Source of the DNA: Thermocatellispora tengchongensis
Lineage (GTDB): Bacteria > Actinomycetota > Actinomycetes > Streptosporangiales > Streptosporangiaceae
Assembly (NCBI RefSeq): GCF_014202315.1
Contig: NZ_JACHGN010000027.1
Coordinates: 106,581-170,580 of the forward strand
DNA length: 64,000 bases
Reading direction: 5' to 3'
The translations under genes were made by a program, and so were the position numbers. Of the stretch, positions 25,577 to 34,800 are shown one piece after another. Every line of letters begins with the position of its first letter. The first letter of the stretch is position 1. Under the pieces are notes generated by a model. The model did not search any database and was not told where the DNA came from. It was given only the letters and a program-made list of their open reading frames with translations.

Positions 25577-26402
25577 GCTCCAGCTCGGCCGCCGCGGCCG
25601 AGTCGCGGATGCTCTCCGGGCGGCTCGCCCCCGGGATGGGGATCATGACGGGGCTTCGGGCCAGCTCCCAGGCCAGGCACACCTGCTGCGGCGAGACCCC
25701 GCGCTCGCGGGCGATCTCGGCGAACGGCGCCGCCTTGCCGCCCAGGTCGTCCGCGCGGCCGATGCCGCCGAGCGGCGACCAGGGCAGGAACGCCAGGCCC
25801 AGCTCCGCGCACACGTCCACCTCGGGCTCGCTGGTGCGGAACCGCGGCGAGTACTCGTTCTGCACGCTGACCAGGCCCTCGCCCAGGATCGAGTGCGCCA
25901 GCCTGATCTGCTCCGGATCGGCGTTGGAGATGCCCGCCGCCCGGATCTTGCCCGCCGCGAGCAGGTCGGCCAGCGCGCCGATGCTCTCCTCGTACGCCAC
26001 CTTCGGGTCGGGCCGGTGGTGCTGGTACAGGTCGATCGCCTCGACGCCGAGCGCCTTGAGGGACCGCTCGCAGGCCCGCTTGATGTACTCGGCCCGGCCG
26101 TCCACGTCCCAGCCGCCGCCGGCGACCCGGGTGTGCCCGCCCTTGGTCGCGATCAGGACCCCGCTCGTGTCGCCGCCCCACGAGGCCAGCGCCTTGGCGA
26201 CCAGCCGCTCGTTGTGGCCCACGTCCTCGGCCGAGGGCGTGTAGGCGTCGGCGGTGTCGATCAGGGTGATCCCGGCGTCGAGCGCCGCGTGGATCGTGCG
26301 GATCGACTGCTTCTCGTCGGGCATGTGCCCGGCCACGGACATCGGCATCGCGCCGAGCCCGATGGCACTGACCTGCCTGGTTCCGATCGTACGGGTCTTC
26401 AT
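25545..26402 (-). CDS. Aldo/keto reductase
   Basis: 285 residues. An NADPH-dependent TIM-barrel oxidoreductase. The first signature is present as GITLIDTADAYTPSAEDVGH (residues about 49-68), with catalytic Asp and Tyr in DTADAY. The catalytic Lys lies in LIATKGGH and the His in LYQHHRPD. The C-terminal cofactor segment is PIPGASRPESIRDSAAAAEL. The start MKTRTIGTRQ at 26402 fits the family and no upstream extension is needed. The substrate cannot be told. The gene is convergent with the PKS-methyltransferase pair, so it is probably not part of that pathway. Confidence 0.9.
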   Translation of the reverse strand: MKTRTIGTRQVSAIGLGAMPMSVAGHMPDEKQSIRTIHAALDAGITLIDTADAYTPSAEDVGHNERLVAKALASWGGDTSGVLIATKGGHTRVAGGGWDVDGRAEYIKRACERSLKALGVEAIDLYQHHRPDPKVAYEESIGALADLLAAGKIRAAGISNADPEQIRLAHSILGEGLVSVQNEYSPRFRTSEPEVDVCAELGLAFLPWSPLGGIGRADDLGGKAAPFAEIARERGVSPQQVCLAWELARSPVMIPIPGASRPESIRDSAAAAELELTAEELARLG

Positions 26403-26435
26403 GCCCCCACCCTGCCCGCTGGAGCGCACTCCAGG

Positions 26436-26807
26436 TCAAGCGGGGCGGCGTACCAGGGTCATGACCGCCCACGCCGCCCCGGCGCCGGCCGCGTACCACA
26501 ACAGGTCGGGCGCGTTGAACGAGGTGCCGAGCACCAGCCGGGCGAGCGCGCTGCGCGCCGACAGCTCCGCCGGCACCCCGGTGAGCTGGAACAGCTCCAC
26601 CGCCCAGCTCGCCGCCAGGCCCAGGCCGGCCGCGACGGCCGGGCGCGCCCGCGGCGCGACCGCCACGACCAGCGTGACCAGCAGCACCGTGTAGAGCGCG
26701 TCGCCGGCGTGCTCGGCGAACGCGCCCGTGCCCACGGCGCGCACGCCGAGCCCGGCGGCGACGGTGGCCAGGGCGCACAGCAGGGCGAGGAGTCGTCTGG
26801 ACCGCAC
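26436..26807 (-). CDS. DUF2809 / VanZ-like membrane protein
   Basis: 123 residues from GTG 26807. Four hydrophobic helices are evident, from LLALLCALATVAAGLGVRAV through LYTVLLVTLVVAVAP, AGLGLAASWAVELFQLTG and APDLLWYAAGAGAAWAVMTL. The helix-3 signature with a charged Glu (ASWAVELFQL) and the late NAPDLLW are typical of DUF2809/VanZ-like proteins of unknown function. The start was set at 26807 because TATACG lies 8 nt upstream on the minus strand and no ribosome binding site exists. A longer ATG version from 26864 would run through that promoter. The gene is divergent from the lipoprotein gene at 26886. Confidence 0.7.
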   Translation of the reverse strand: MRSRRLLALLCALATVAAGLGVRAVGTGAFAEHAGDALYTVLLVTLVVAVAPRARPAVAAGLGLAASWAVELFQLTGVPAELSARSALARLVLGTSFNAPDLLWYAAGAGAAWAVMTLVRRPA

Positions 26808-26885
26808 CGGGACACCGTATAAGTGTTCCTCGCCATCGGCGGACGCGGTAAGGTCCGTGAACACGGTGGCCGGAAGGACGGTGTG

Positions 26886-27686
26886 ATGCGGGCGCGAGGG
26901 GCGGGCCTTCTCCTCCCCGCTCTCCTTCTCGCCGCGCTGGCGGCCTGCGCGTCACCCGCCGCCGCGCCCGAGCCGCCCGACGACGCCTCGATCGTCTACT
27001 GCACGGCCTCGGACCGGGTCAACGCCCTGGTGGACGCGGCGGTGGCGCTGGGTGTGGCCGCACGGGCCGCCGGCGCGCCCGACCGGCTCGTGGCCGGCGG
27101 CAAGACCCTCACCGTCGCGGAGTGGCGCGCCGCCCGGCCGGGCGACTTCGCGCGGGCCTGCGCCGGGCTGGTCGGGGCGCGCTCGCCGGCTCCGGGCGGC
27201 GGCGGTCCGGGGGCGCTCGGCACGCTGCTCACCACGCTCATCACCACGTTGCTGCCGGTGCTGCTGGGCGCGGCCCTCACCATCGCGGGCGGCGAGCTGC
27301 GGGTCCGCGCCGACCAGCGGGCGCAGGACGGCATGCTGCTGCGCAAGGCGATGACCGACTTCGCCACCGCCTTCACCCAGTACGTCGAGGAGTCCGCCTC
27401 CGACTCGCCGCCCGCGCGCTCGCCGGTGCCGCCGTACCGGGCCGAGCTGAACGCCTGTCTGGTGCGCATGCAGGTGCGCCACCCGCGCAGGCCCGAGCCG
27501 CGGCGGCTGATCGAGGAGCTGGCCGCGCTGGAGGAGCTGCCCCGGGCCCGCTGGTCGGCCGGCGACAAGAGCGCCCTGCGCGACGGGCTGCTGGCCCGGC
27601 TGCGCGCGCTGCAGGTGGAGGTGGAGAAGGTCGCAGCGTCGCCCCGGCCGTGGGCGCGGCCGTGGAGGAGGGGAGGCGAGCGGTGA
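26886..27686 (+). CDS. Lipoprotein-type membrane protein, first gene of an ATPase operon
   Basis: 266 residues with GGAAGGA upstream of ATG 26886. The N-terminus is a lipoprotein signal (LLAALAACAS, Cys at about residue 20). A short extracellular region containing VYCTASDRVNALVDAAVALG follows, and then a hydrophobic helix (LGTLLTTLITTLLPVLLGAA, about residues 118-137). The remaining about 125 residues form a charged, probably cytosolic helical domain (RADQRAQDGMLLRKAMTDFA) that ends in basic residues. The layout would place a helical domain next to the two downstream ATPases, which start in overlap (GTGA) and 4 nt later. No family name is recognised; I regard it as the membrane component of this three-gene operon. 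Confidence 0.6.
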   Translation: MRARGAGLLLPALLLAALAACASPAAAPEPPDDASIVYCTASDRVNALVDAAVALGVAARAAGAPDRLVAGGKTLTVAEWRAARPGDFARACAGLVGARSPAPGGGGPGALGTLLTTLITTLLPVLLGAALTIAGGELRVRADQRAQDGMLLRKAMTDFATAFTQYVEESASDSPPARSPVPPYRAELNACLVRMQVRHPRRPEPRRLIEELAALEELPRARWSAGDKSALRDGLLARLRALQVEVEKVAASPRPWARPWRRGGER

Positions 27687-28594
27687 ACGGGCGGCCCTGG
27701 CTCAACCCGATGAGCGTGCCCGGCTCCGCGCGGGGACGCACCCCGCCGCTGCGCGTGTGGGACGCCGAGAACTGCCCGCCCCACCTGTTCTCCGACGACA
27801 TCGACGGCGTGGCCGAGTGCGTGACGGCCTTCCGGCGGGTGTTCGCCGACCCGGCGCGGGCGATGGAGGACGGCCACCTCACCTTGGTCACCGGCCCGTC
27901 GGGCACCGGCAAGACCTCGCTGCTCGGGCGGCTGGCGGCGATACTGGCCGAGGCCGAGCCCGGCACCCGGGTCTGCGACCTCACCTACGCCGGCTTCGAC
28001 GTGACCGGCGAGGAGATCCGCCAGCAGATCATCCTCAAGGCGCTGCGCGAGCTGAACCTGGACGACGAGTCGCGCGACCGGCTGATCGGCCAGCAGGACG
28101 TGACCCCGTTCTTCGTGGACCTGACCAAGGCGCTGCAGGCCGCCGGGCAGTACCTCGTGGTGCTGCTGCCGCCGTCCCCGCCGCTGGAGGCCGTGGAGGC
28201 GATCAGGAACCGGCTGATCTCCGGCCGGGTCGTGTTCATGGTCGAGAGCAGCGAGACGGAGCTGGTGCCGCGGATCAGGCAGCGCTGGGAGCGCGTGCCC
28301 GAGAGCGTCGCGCTGCACCTGTCGCTGAGCGAGCTGGCCGTGGAGGAGGCCGAGCGGTTCATCGAGGAGCGCATCAGGCACGCCTCCGTCGGCGCCACCG
28401 TGCCGACCCTCAAGCCGGGCACCGTCGAGACCGTCTGCCGCGAGGCCAAGATCGTCACGATCCGCCGCCTGTACGGCATCTTCAACGACGCCTTCACGCT
28501 CGCTGTGAAGGAAAGGAGGCAGTCGATAGACTCGGAGTATGTGCTCGCCACGTACTTCGAGTACCTGACGGACCTCGACGCCCTGAGAGGGTGA
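27683..28594 (+). CDS. P-loop ATPase, ORC/STAND-like, degenerate Walker B
   Basis: 303 residues from a GTG that overlaps the previous stop. Walker A is intact (TGPSGTGKTSLLGRLA, about residue 75). Where Walker B should end in acidic residues the sequence reads QYLVVLLPPSPPLEA, so the Mg-binding and catalytic acid appear to be missing. The middle (VVFMVESSETELVPRIRQRW) resembles the sensor-1 strand, and a C-terminal helical lid (FIEERIRHASVGATVPTLKP) follows. It may bind but not hydrolyse ATP and act as a regulatory partner of the next ATPase. The two proteins are encoded 4 nt apart. Family not named; similar paired ATPases occur in actinobacterial conflict-type loci. Confidence 0.65.
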   Translation: MNGRPWLNPMSVPGSARGRTPPLRVWDAENCPPHLFSDDIDGVAECVTAFRRVFADPARAMEDGHLTLVTGPSGTGKTSLLGRLAAILAEAEPGTRVCDLTYAGFDVTGEEIRQQIILKALRELNLDDESRDRLIGQQDVTPFFVDLTKALQAAGQYLVVLLPPSPPLEAVEAIRNRLISGRVVFMVESSETELVPRIRQRWERVPESVALHLSLSELAVEEAERFIEERIRHASVGATVPTLKPGTVETVCREAKIVTIRRLYGIFNDAFTLAVKERRQSIDSEYVLATYFEYLTDLDALRG

Positions 28595-28598
28595 CCCC

Positions 28599-30794
28599 AT
28601 GGCCGCCGGCGACAACCCCTTCCCCGACACGCCGTTCGTCACCATGGACGGCGTCGCCGCAGGTGGCCGGGCCACCGTGGTCACCTCCGCGGTGCGCACC
28701 GCGCGCGAGCTGATCGACGCCCGCGCGGGCGGCCCGGGGAGCGGCGGGCTCGTCCTGGCCATCGTCGGCGAGCCGGGCACCGGCAAGAGCCACCTCGCGG
28801 GCGACCTCGTGGCCCGCACCGCGAACCGGGCGCGCACCGAGCCGGGCCGCTCCCGGCAGTTACGGGTCGACGGCGCCGCGGGCGGCTTCGCCCGCGCCTA
28901 CAGCGAGACCCTGATCGGCGAGCTGATCCGCGAAGAGGTGCTGGGCGACCTGGTGGAGGACTACTTCGCCGACGTCACCGCCTCCCACCTGGAACGCCTC
29001 GACGGGCTGCGCGACCGGCGCGAGCTGATCGAGGGGCTGCGCGCCCGCCACTACGACGCGCGCAAGGTCATCGAGCGGTTCTACCTGTCCGAGAGCGAGA
29101 TCCGCGACGAGCTGCGCCGCCGGCTGCACGACGTCACCGGCCGCGACGACTTCTCCCGCGCGCTGGCCCTGCTGCACCAGGGCGGCTTCCAGACCGAGGT
29201 GTGGGCCTGGCTGGCCGGGCTGCCGCCGAGCGAGGCGCTGCGCGAGCGCGGCATCGTGCAGCCGATCGAGGGCGACCTCGGCGCGTTCGCCGCCTTCGGC
29301 ACGCTCACCATGCTGTTCGCCCGGCAGGGCCACCGGCTGGAGCTGTTCGTCGACGAGTTCGACGCGATCGTGCCGTCCGGGCCCGGCCGCGAGGAGGTCG
29401 TGCGGGCGGTCAAGAAGCTCGCCGACGTGTTCATCGAGGCGGGCGGCCTGCTGGTCTTCTGCGCGCTGCCCTCGACCTACCAGAGCCTGCCCAGCGGGCT
29501 GCGCGACCGGGCGCACGAGGTGCGCCTGGCCCCGTTCGGCCAGGCCGAGACCGAGGACGTCATCCGGCTCTACCAGGACGGCGGCCTGTTCCCGCACACC
29601 CCGCACAGCGCGGCCGAGATCCGCCGGCTGTCCGGCGGCAACCCGCGCGAGATCCTGCGGCTGCTGCACCGCACCTGGCGCCCCGCCCCCGAGCTGACGG
29701 CCGGCCACATCCGGGCCTCGCTGCGGGTCGAGCCGCTGGAGCGGGCCGCCGGCCACGCCGAGGTGCGCCGGGTCATCGAGGACGCCCTGGTGTCCGGCGG
29801 CTGGCGCCCGCAGAGCGGGGTGCGCATGGCCGGGACCACCGTCGATCACTGGATCAGGCTGGCGGGCAACAAGGCGGTGGCGGTGCTGGTCGCCGACTCC
29901 CTGATCGACGAGGACGACGTCGCCCGGGTGCGCAGGCGGGTGGTGGCGCTGCGCGAGGAGCACCCGGCCACCGAGGTCGTGGTCGTCACCCGCGGCTACG
30001 CCGCGCCCGAGGACGCCCGCGCGGTGGCCGCCCTGGTGGGGCGCGACGTGCTGGCGGCCGGCGACGACCTCGGCGACGCGGTGCGGATTGCCGTCGAGGA
30101 CGCCCGGCGGCGGCTGAGCGCATTCGCCCAGGACGAGATGGCCCTGGTCCTGGAGGGCCTGGAGCGGGCCAACCTGCAGCACATCGAGACCCAGCGGCTC
30201 GCCCGCGCCATCCTCGGCGAGGTCAGCGCGGGCTTCGACCGCCTCGCCGCCGCCGTCCCCGCGCCCGCCACACCGGGGGGCGCGCCGGCGGGGCCGCCGC
30301 CCCTGCCGCCCAGGATCGAGGAGCACTTCGCCGCCGCGTCCTCGGCCCTCGGCCTGCTCACCGACACCAGGAGCATGTTCGCCGGCCTGTTCCGCCCCAA
30401 GGGCCCCGACGCCCCCGCCGCCCGGGGGGTGCCGCGCGAGCGGCGGCTCACCCCCGAGCTGTACCAGGCGATCGGGGTCGCGGTGCTGTACCGGGGGCTG
30501 CTGGAGGAGTTCCGCGCGGCCGTGGCGGCCTGGTTCCGCGACGCCGCGCCCGACCGGACGCCGGGCCCGGCCGAGCGCGACGAGCTGCACCGCATCTGCT
30601 TCGACTTCACCACCGCGGCGCAGCGGCTGCCGCTGTTCCAGCTCGACCGGATCGCCGAGCAGGCGCCCTTCGCCGAGCCCGACGACGGCTACCGGCGCAT
30701 CACCCGCAGCTACCGCCGCGCCACGGTCAAGTCGGCGCTCCAGGGGCTGGGCGACCGGGTCTTCCGCGCCGCCGTCGATCCCGCCCCGGGGTGA
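28599..30794 (+). CDS. Large P-loop ATPase, ORC/Cdc6-like with extra domains
   Basis: 731 residues. An AAA-like core occupies the first about 400: Walker A in AIVGEPGTGKSHLAGDLVAR (about residue 57) and a proper Walker B in LELFVDEFDAIVPSG. A sensor-1-like LLVFCALPST and a winged-helix-like lid with RRLSGGNPREILRLLHRTW follow. A second alpha/beta domain (about 405-500) contains VAVLVADSLIDEDDVARV and TEVVVVTRGYAAPEDA, which suggests a Rossmann or nuclease-like fold without a motif I can identify. The rest is helical. It is the third gene of an operon with a lipoprotein and a second, degenerate ATPase, and faces the Fxs-like RiPP cluster across 30 nt. I suggest a membrane-linked NTP-dependent defence or regulatory complex, unproven. 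Confidence 0.6.
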   Translation: MAAGDNPFPDTPFVTMDGVAAGGRATVVTSAVRTARELIDARAGGPGSGGLVLAIVGEPGTGKSHLAGDLVARTANRARTEPGRSRQLRVDGAAGGFARAYSETLIGELIREEVLGDLVEDYFADVTASHLERLDGLRDRRELIEGLRARHYDARKVIERFYLSESEIRDELRRRLHDVTGRDDFSRALALLHQGGFQTEVWAWLAGLPPSEALRERGIVQPIEGDLGAFAAFGTLTMLFARQGHRLELFVDEFDAIVPSGPGREEVVRAVKKLADVFIEAGGLLVFCALPSTYQSLPSGLRDRAHEVRLAPFGQAETEDVIRLYQDGGLFPHTPHSAAEIRRLSGGNPREILRLLHRTWRPAPELTAGHIRASLRVEPLERAAGHAEVRRVIEDALVSGGWRPQSGVRMAGTTVDHWIRLAGNKAVAVLVADSLIDEDDVARVRRRVVALREEHPATEVVVVTRGYAAPEDARAVAALVGRDVLAAGDDLGDAVRIAVEDARRRLSAFAQDEMALVLEGLERANLQHIETQRLARAILGEVSAGFDRLAAAVPAPATPGGAPAGPPPLPPRIEEHFAAASSALGLLTDTRSMFAGLFRPKGPDAPAARGVPRERRLTPELYQAIGVAVLYRGLLEEFRAAVAAWFRDAAPDRTPGPAERDELHRICFDFTTAAQRLPLFQLDRIAEQAPFAEPDDGYRRITRSYRRATVKSALQGLGDRVFRAAVDPAPG

Positions 30795-30824
30795 CGCCCA
30801 CGTCCACGGCTTGCCGTCACCGCT

Positions 30825-31853
30825 TCACGAGGCGGGCACGCGGGCGGCGGCCTCGGTCAGGCGGCGCTCGGCCCGGCGCACGGCCCGCTGCTCGGTGGTC
30901 ACGCCGAACACGAACGTGCCCCGGGCGGGGAGCATCTGCGCGTACAGGGCGCCCTCCTGCACGTCCAGCACGATCCGCCGCACCCCCGAGGACGTGACCG
31001 GCCACAGCGTCTGGGCCAGCAGCGACATCTCGCGCCTGGTACGCGAGGCCGCCTCGGCGTAGCGCTCGCGGCGCGCGGCCGGCGACAGGCGGCCGGGCCG
31101 GGCCGCCGCCAGCGGATGGTCGAAGCGGTCGGCGTCGAAGACGTGCCGCCAGTCGCGGTAGCACGCGAGATAGTGCAGGTCGAGCGGGTGCAGCGCCGAC
31201 TCGGCCAGCGCCCGCCCCCACCCCGGCGCCCCCTCGCTGATCCGCAGCTCCCAGCCGGGATCGACCGGCGGCAGCTCCCCGCCGGGGTCGCCGCCGGGAT
31301 GCTCGTCGGGCTGGCCGAACACCTCCATCCGGATGTCGGTCATCAGCAGCGACAGCTCGCGGTCGGTGGCCGTCGCCGCGTCGCCGTCGGGCAGGCCGGC
31401 CGGCAGATACCTGACCGCGACCAGGTACTCGCCCGGCCGCACCCGGCCGCAGAACACCAGGCTCTCGGGGCCCTCGACGACCGTCCGCATCAGCTCGCCG
31501 GTGCGCAGCGCGGTCAGCGTCAGGTCGAACCGCTCGATCTGCGCCACGAGCTGCCGGGCGGCGTCGATGTGGGCCTGCCGCAGCCCGTCGTGCGGCTTGA
31601 CCGGGCAGCGCTCGTGGTCGAACACGTCCAGCCCGAGCACCGCGAAGCCCTGGCGCACGTACACCATCGAGTGGGGGCCGTCGTGGTCGGCGAGCAGGTC
31701 CTCGCACCAGCGCACCACGTCGTCGAAGGCGATCAGGGCCTCACCGCCGCCCGGCCGGTCGGCCACGCCCCACTCGGGGGAGAAGTCGTGCACGGCGGGC
31801 CGGGCGGCGCGCCTGGGCCGCCGCTCGTCGCGCGGCACGTGTGCTGATGTCAT
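30825..31853 (-). CDS. Unknown 342-residue protein in the Fxs-like operon
   Basis: The protein has no signal peptide, membrane helix or recognisable catalytic motif. Visible features are an N-terminal segment (EALIAFDDVVRWCEDLLADH), a central part rich in acidic and aromatic residues (LHPLDLHYLACYRDWRHVFDADRF), and a C-terminal helical part (RTRREMSLLAQTLWPVTSSG) ending in an Arg/Glu helix. It lies 33 nt after the FxsT-like gene on the same strand, so it is the last gene of a probable precursor-FxsT-unknown operon. Genes of unknown function often accompany FxsA/FxsB loci, and this one may be a peptide carrier, exporter helper or immunity-like protein. I do not assign a function. Confidence 0.65.
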   Translation of the reverse strand: MTSAHVPRDERRPRRAARPAVHDFSPEWGVADRPGGGEALIAFDDVVRWCEDLLADHDGPHSMVYVRQGFAVLGLDVFDHERCPVKPHDGLRQAHIDAARQLVAQIERFDLTLTALRTGELMRTVVEGPESLVFCGRVRPGEYLVAVRYLPAGLPDGDAATATDRELSLLMTDIRMEVFGQPDEHPGGDPGGELPPVDPGWELRISEGAPGWGRALAESALHPLDLHYLACYRDWRHVFDADRFDHPLAAARPGRLSPAARRERYAEAASRTRREMSLLAQTLWPVTSSGVRRIVLDVQEGALYAQMLPARGTFVFGVTTEQRAVRRAERRLTEAAARVPAS

Positions 31854-31886
31854 CGCGGTCGGTCCCTCCCGGTGCCCCGGCGCGGC

Positions 31887-34800
31887 TCAGTGGCCGGGCA
31901 GCTCCACGTCGATGTCCTCGCGCGGCGCGGACGGGCGCTCGCCGCGGCGGCGCGCCTCGGTGTCGGCCAGGTTGGCCAGCACCGTGCGCACGCTGGGGTG
32001 GTCGGCGGGCAGCCGGGCCGCGAACCCGTCGGCGGCCTCGCGCTCCAGCTCCGCCGCGCTCTCCAGATGGCCCAGCCGGACCAGCGTGCCGGCGTGGTTG
32101 GCCATCGCGGCCAGCGTCAGCGGGTGCCAGGGGCTCAGCGCCGCGCGCAGCAGCCGCACCGCCTCCTCCCCGAGCTGCCTGGCCCGGTCCAGCTCGCCCG
32201 CCGCCCGCGCGTACACCGCCAGGTTCACCTGGCAGGCCATGACGTACGGCATGCCGTAGCCGCGGGCGATCAGCCGCGCGTGGGTGGCCTCGGCGCGCTC
32301 CACGGCGTCGGCCCGCTTGCCCGCCGCGTGCAGGTCGGCCGCCAGGCTCATCGCACAGGCCAGCGTGCCGACGTGCGCGTCGCCGTAGATTTTCAGGTAC
32401 TCCTCGTAGGTGTCGGTGTCGCGGCGCAGCGCCGAGGCGGTGTCGCGGGTGTGCCGGGCCACGATCGCCAGCCCCGTCTGCGCCCGCAGCCGGATCTCGG
32501 CCGGGCCGGGGCTCTGGCCGAGGTGCTCCAGGGCCTCGGTGAGCCGGGCCTGCGCGGCCCGGTAACGGCCCAGGTCGCGCTGGTAGCGGGCGATCCGGCA
32601 GGCGCACATCCACAGGTCGGGGTGGTCGTCGCCGTACATCGCGCGCAGCCGGGCGAACTGCCGCTCGGCCAGGCTCAGGGCCTCCTCCGCGTCGCCGCAC
32701 AGCGCCGCCGAGGCCATCAGGTTGGTCAGGGTGCCGGACGTCAGCGGGTGCCGGTCGCCGAGCAGCCGGCTCAGGTTGCTCCAGATCGCGTGGTCCTCGG
32801 CGTAGGAGGCGGCGTAACGGCCCTGCAGCCGCAGGTCGGCGGCGTAGCCCGCGGCCACCGTGAGCGAGACCGGGGCGCGGCTGCCGTCCAGCAGCCGCTG
32901 CTCCACCACGGCCGGCTCGCTCTGCGCCGCGGCCTCGCGGTTGCGTCCCAGCGAGCGGTAGATGTTGGCGAGCTGGGTGCGCATGCCCGGGACGTGCACG
33001 TCGGGCAGGCCGCCGCCGCGCGCGGCCGTCCACTGCTCGATCGCGCGCCGCGCCAGCGCCTCGCCCGCCTCCCACGACTCGCGGTCGTCGCGCAGCCACA
33101 GGAAGCGCACGTGGTTGACCAGCCAGGCGTGCACCGCCGGATGCGGGCTCAGGTGGGCGTCCAGCGGCACCACGTGCGGGCGCAGCTCGGCGTAGACGCG
33201 CTCGTTGCCCGGCAGCGTGTCGGGCGCGTACGCCGCCAGCGCCTCGGCCAGCGCCTCCTTGCGCGCCGCCATGTCGGGCAGCCGGGCGCGCACCAGCTCG
33301 CGGGTGAAGCGGTGCATCCGCACCGACTCGCGCTCGAAGTCGGCCCGCACCAGCGCGTGGCGGGTGAGCCGGGTCAGCACCGCGTCCACGACCAGCGGAT
33401 GCGCGAGCCCGCCGCCGGCCGGCGCGTGCGCCGGATCGACGCCCGCGGCCGCGTCGGCGCGGACGCCCTCGCGGGCGGCGGCGCGGGTCTGCGGGGCCCG
33501 CAGCAGCCGGACGCCCACCCCCTCCTCCGACAGCAGCGCGCACGCCTCCAGGTACCACCTGGTCAGGTTGCCGCCCGGGTCGCCCGCCGCCGGGTCGTCG
33601 CGCGCGTCCTCCTCGGCCGCGGCCAGCGCCATGGCCACCACCGCCCGGCCCGCGGGGGACAGCTCCGGGTGCGGGCGCAGCCGCGACAGGCGCACCAGCT
33701 CCTCCCGGAACCGGGACTCGAACGCCGCCACCGCGGCGCTCGCCGCCTCGGCCGCCGCGTCGTTGACCGCGCGGCGGCGGCCGTGCTCGGCGCGCAGCCA
33801 CGAGCCCGCCAGCTCCACCGCGAACGGCAGGCGCCCCACCAGGGCCGCCGCCGAGGCGAGCGCCGGGCGCATGGCCGGAGGCAGGGCCCCGAGCGGGTCC
33901 ATGTGGCGCAGCAGCAGCTCCACGGCCTCGTCCTCGGTGAACTCGGCCACCTCGCAGCGCTCGTGCTCCTGCGGCCAGGGCGCCGAGCGCGTGGTGACCA
34001 GCACGTGACCGCCGCCCGCGCCGGGCAGCAGCCCGTCGAGCGCCGCCGGGTCGTCGGCGTTGTCGTAGACCAGCAGCCAGCCCTCGCGCCCGCCGGACAG
34101 GTGGCCGAGCGCCGCCCGCGCCGCGTCGCCGCCCGTGCGCAGCCCCAGCCGGTCGGCCAGGTCGCGCAGGCTGCGCCTGGCGGCCTCCGCGCCGTGCGCG
34201 GGCACCCACCACACCACGTCGTACGCGCCGCCGAACCTGCGCGCGTACTCGGCCGCCAGCTCGCTCTTGCCCCGGCCCGCCTCGCCGTCGAGCACCACCA
34301 CCCGGCGGCCCGTGCCGGTGCCGAACCGGTCGCGCAGCTCCATCAGCGACCGCTCGCGGCCCACGAAGGAGCGCAGCGGCGGCGGCAGGTTGTGCACCGG
34401 AGGGTGTCCCGGGAAGCGGAAGCGCACCTCGTACTCGGGCAGCCGGGTGCCGAACCTGCGGGCCAGATCGACGTCGAGGGTCGCCTCGGTCCGGGCGCCC
34501 AGCTCCAGCTCCTCGGTCTCGGCGTTCCACCGGTGGACGCGCAGCCGCGCCTCGCGGGTGCGCGGCGCCCGCCGGTACGGCCCGCCGCGCGACCACCGCA
34601 GCGCCGGGTCGTCGTCGTCCTCCGCCCGCGCCCCGCGCACGTCGGCCACGGCGGTGTCGCGGGTGGGCCGCACGTCGCCCGCCGCGGCCATGGGATACAG
34701 CGGCGCGGCCAGCCCGCAGGTGTTCAGCCACTCCGCCAGCCACTCGGCCCACACCCTGCCGTCGGGCTCGTAACGCACCACGACCCGCGACAGCGCGGTC

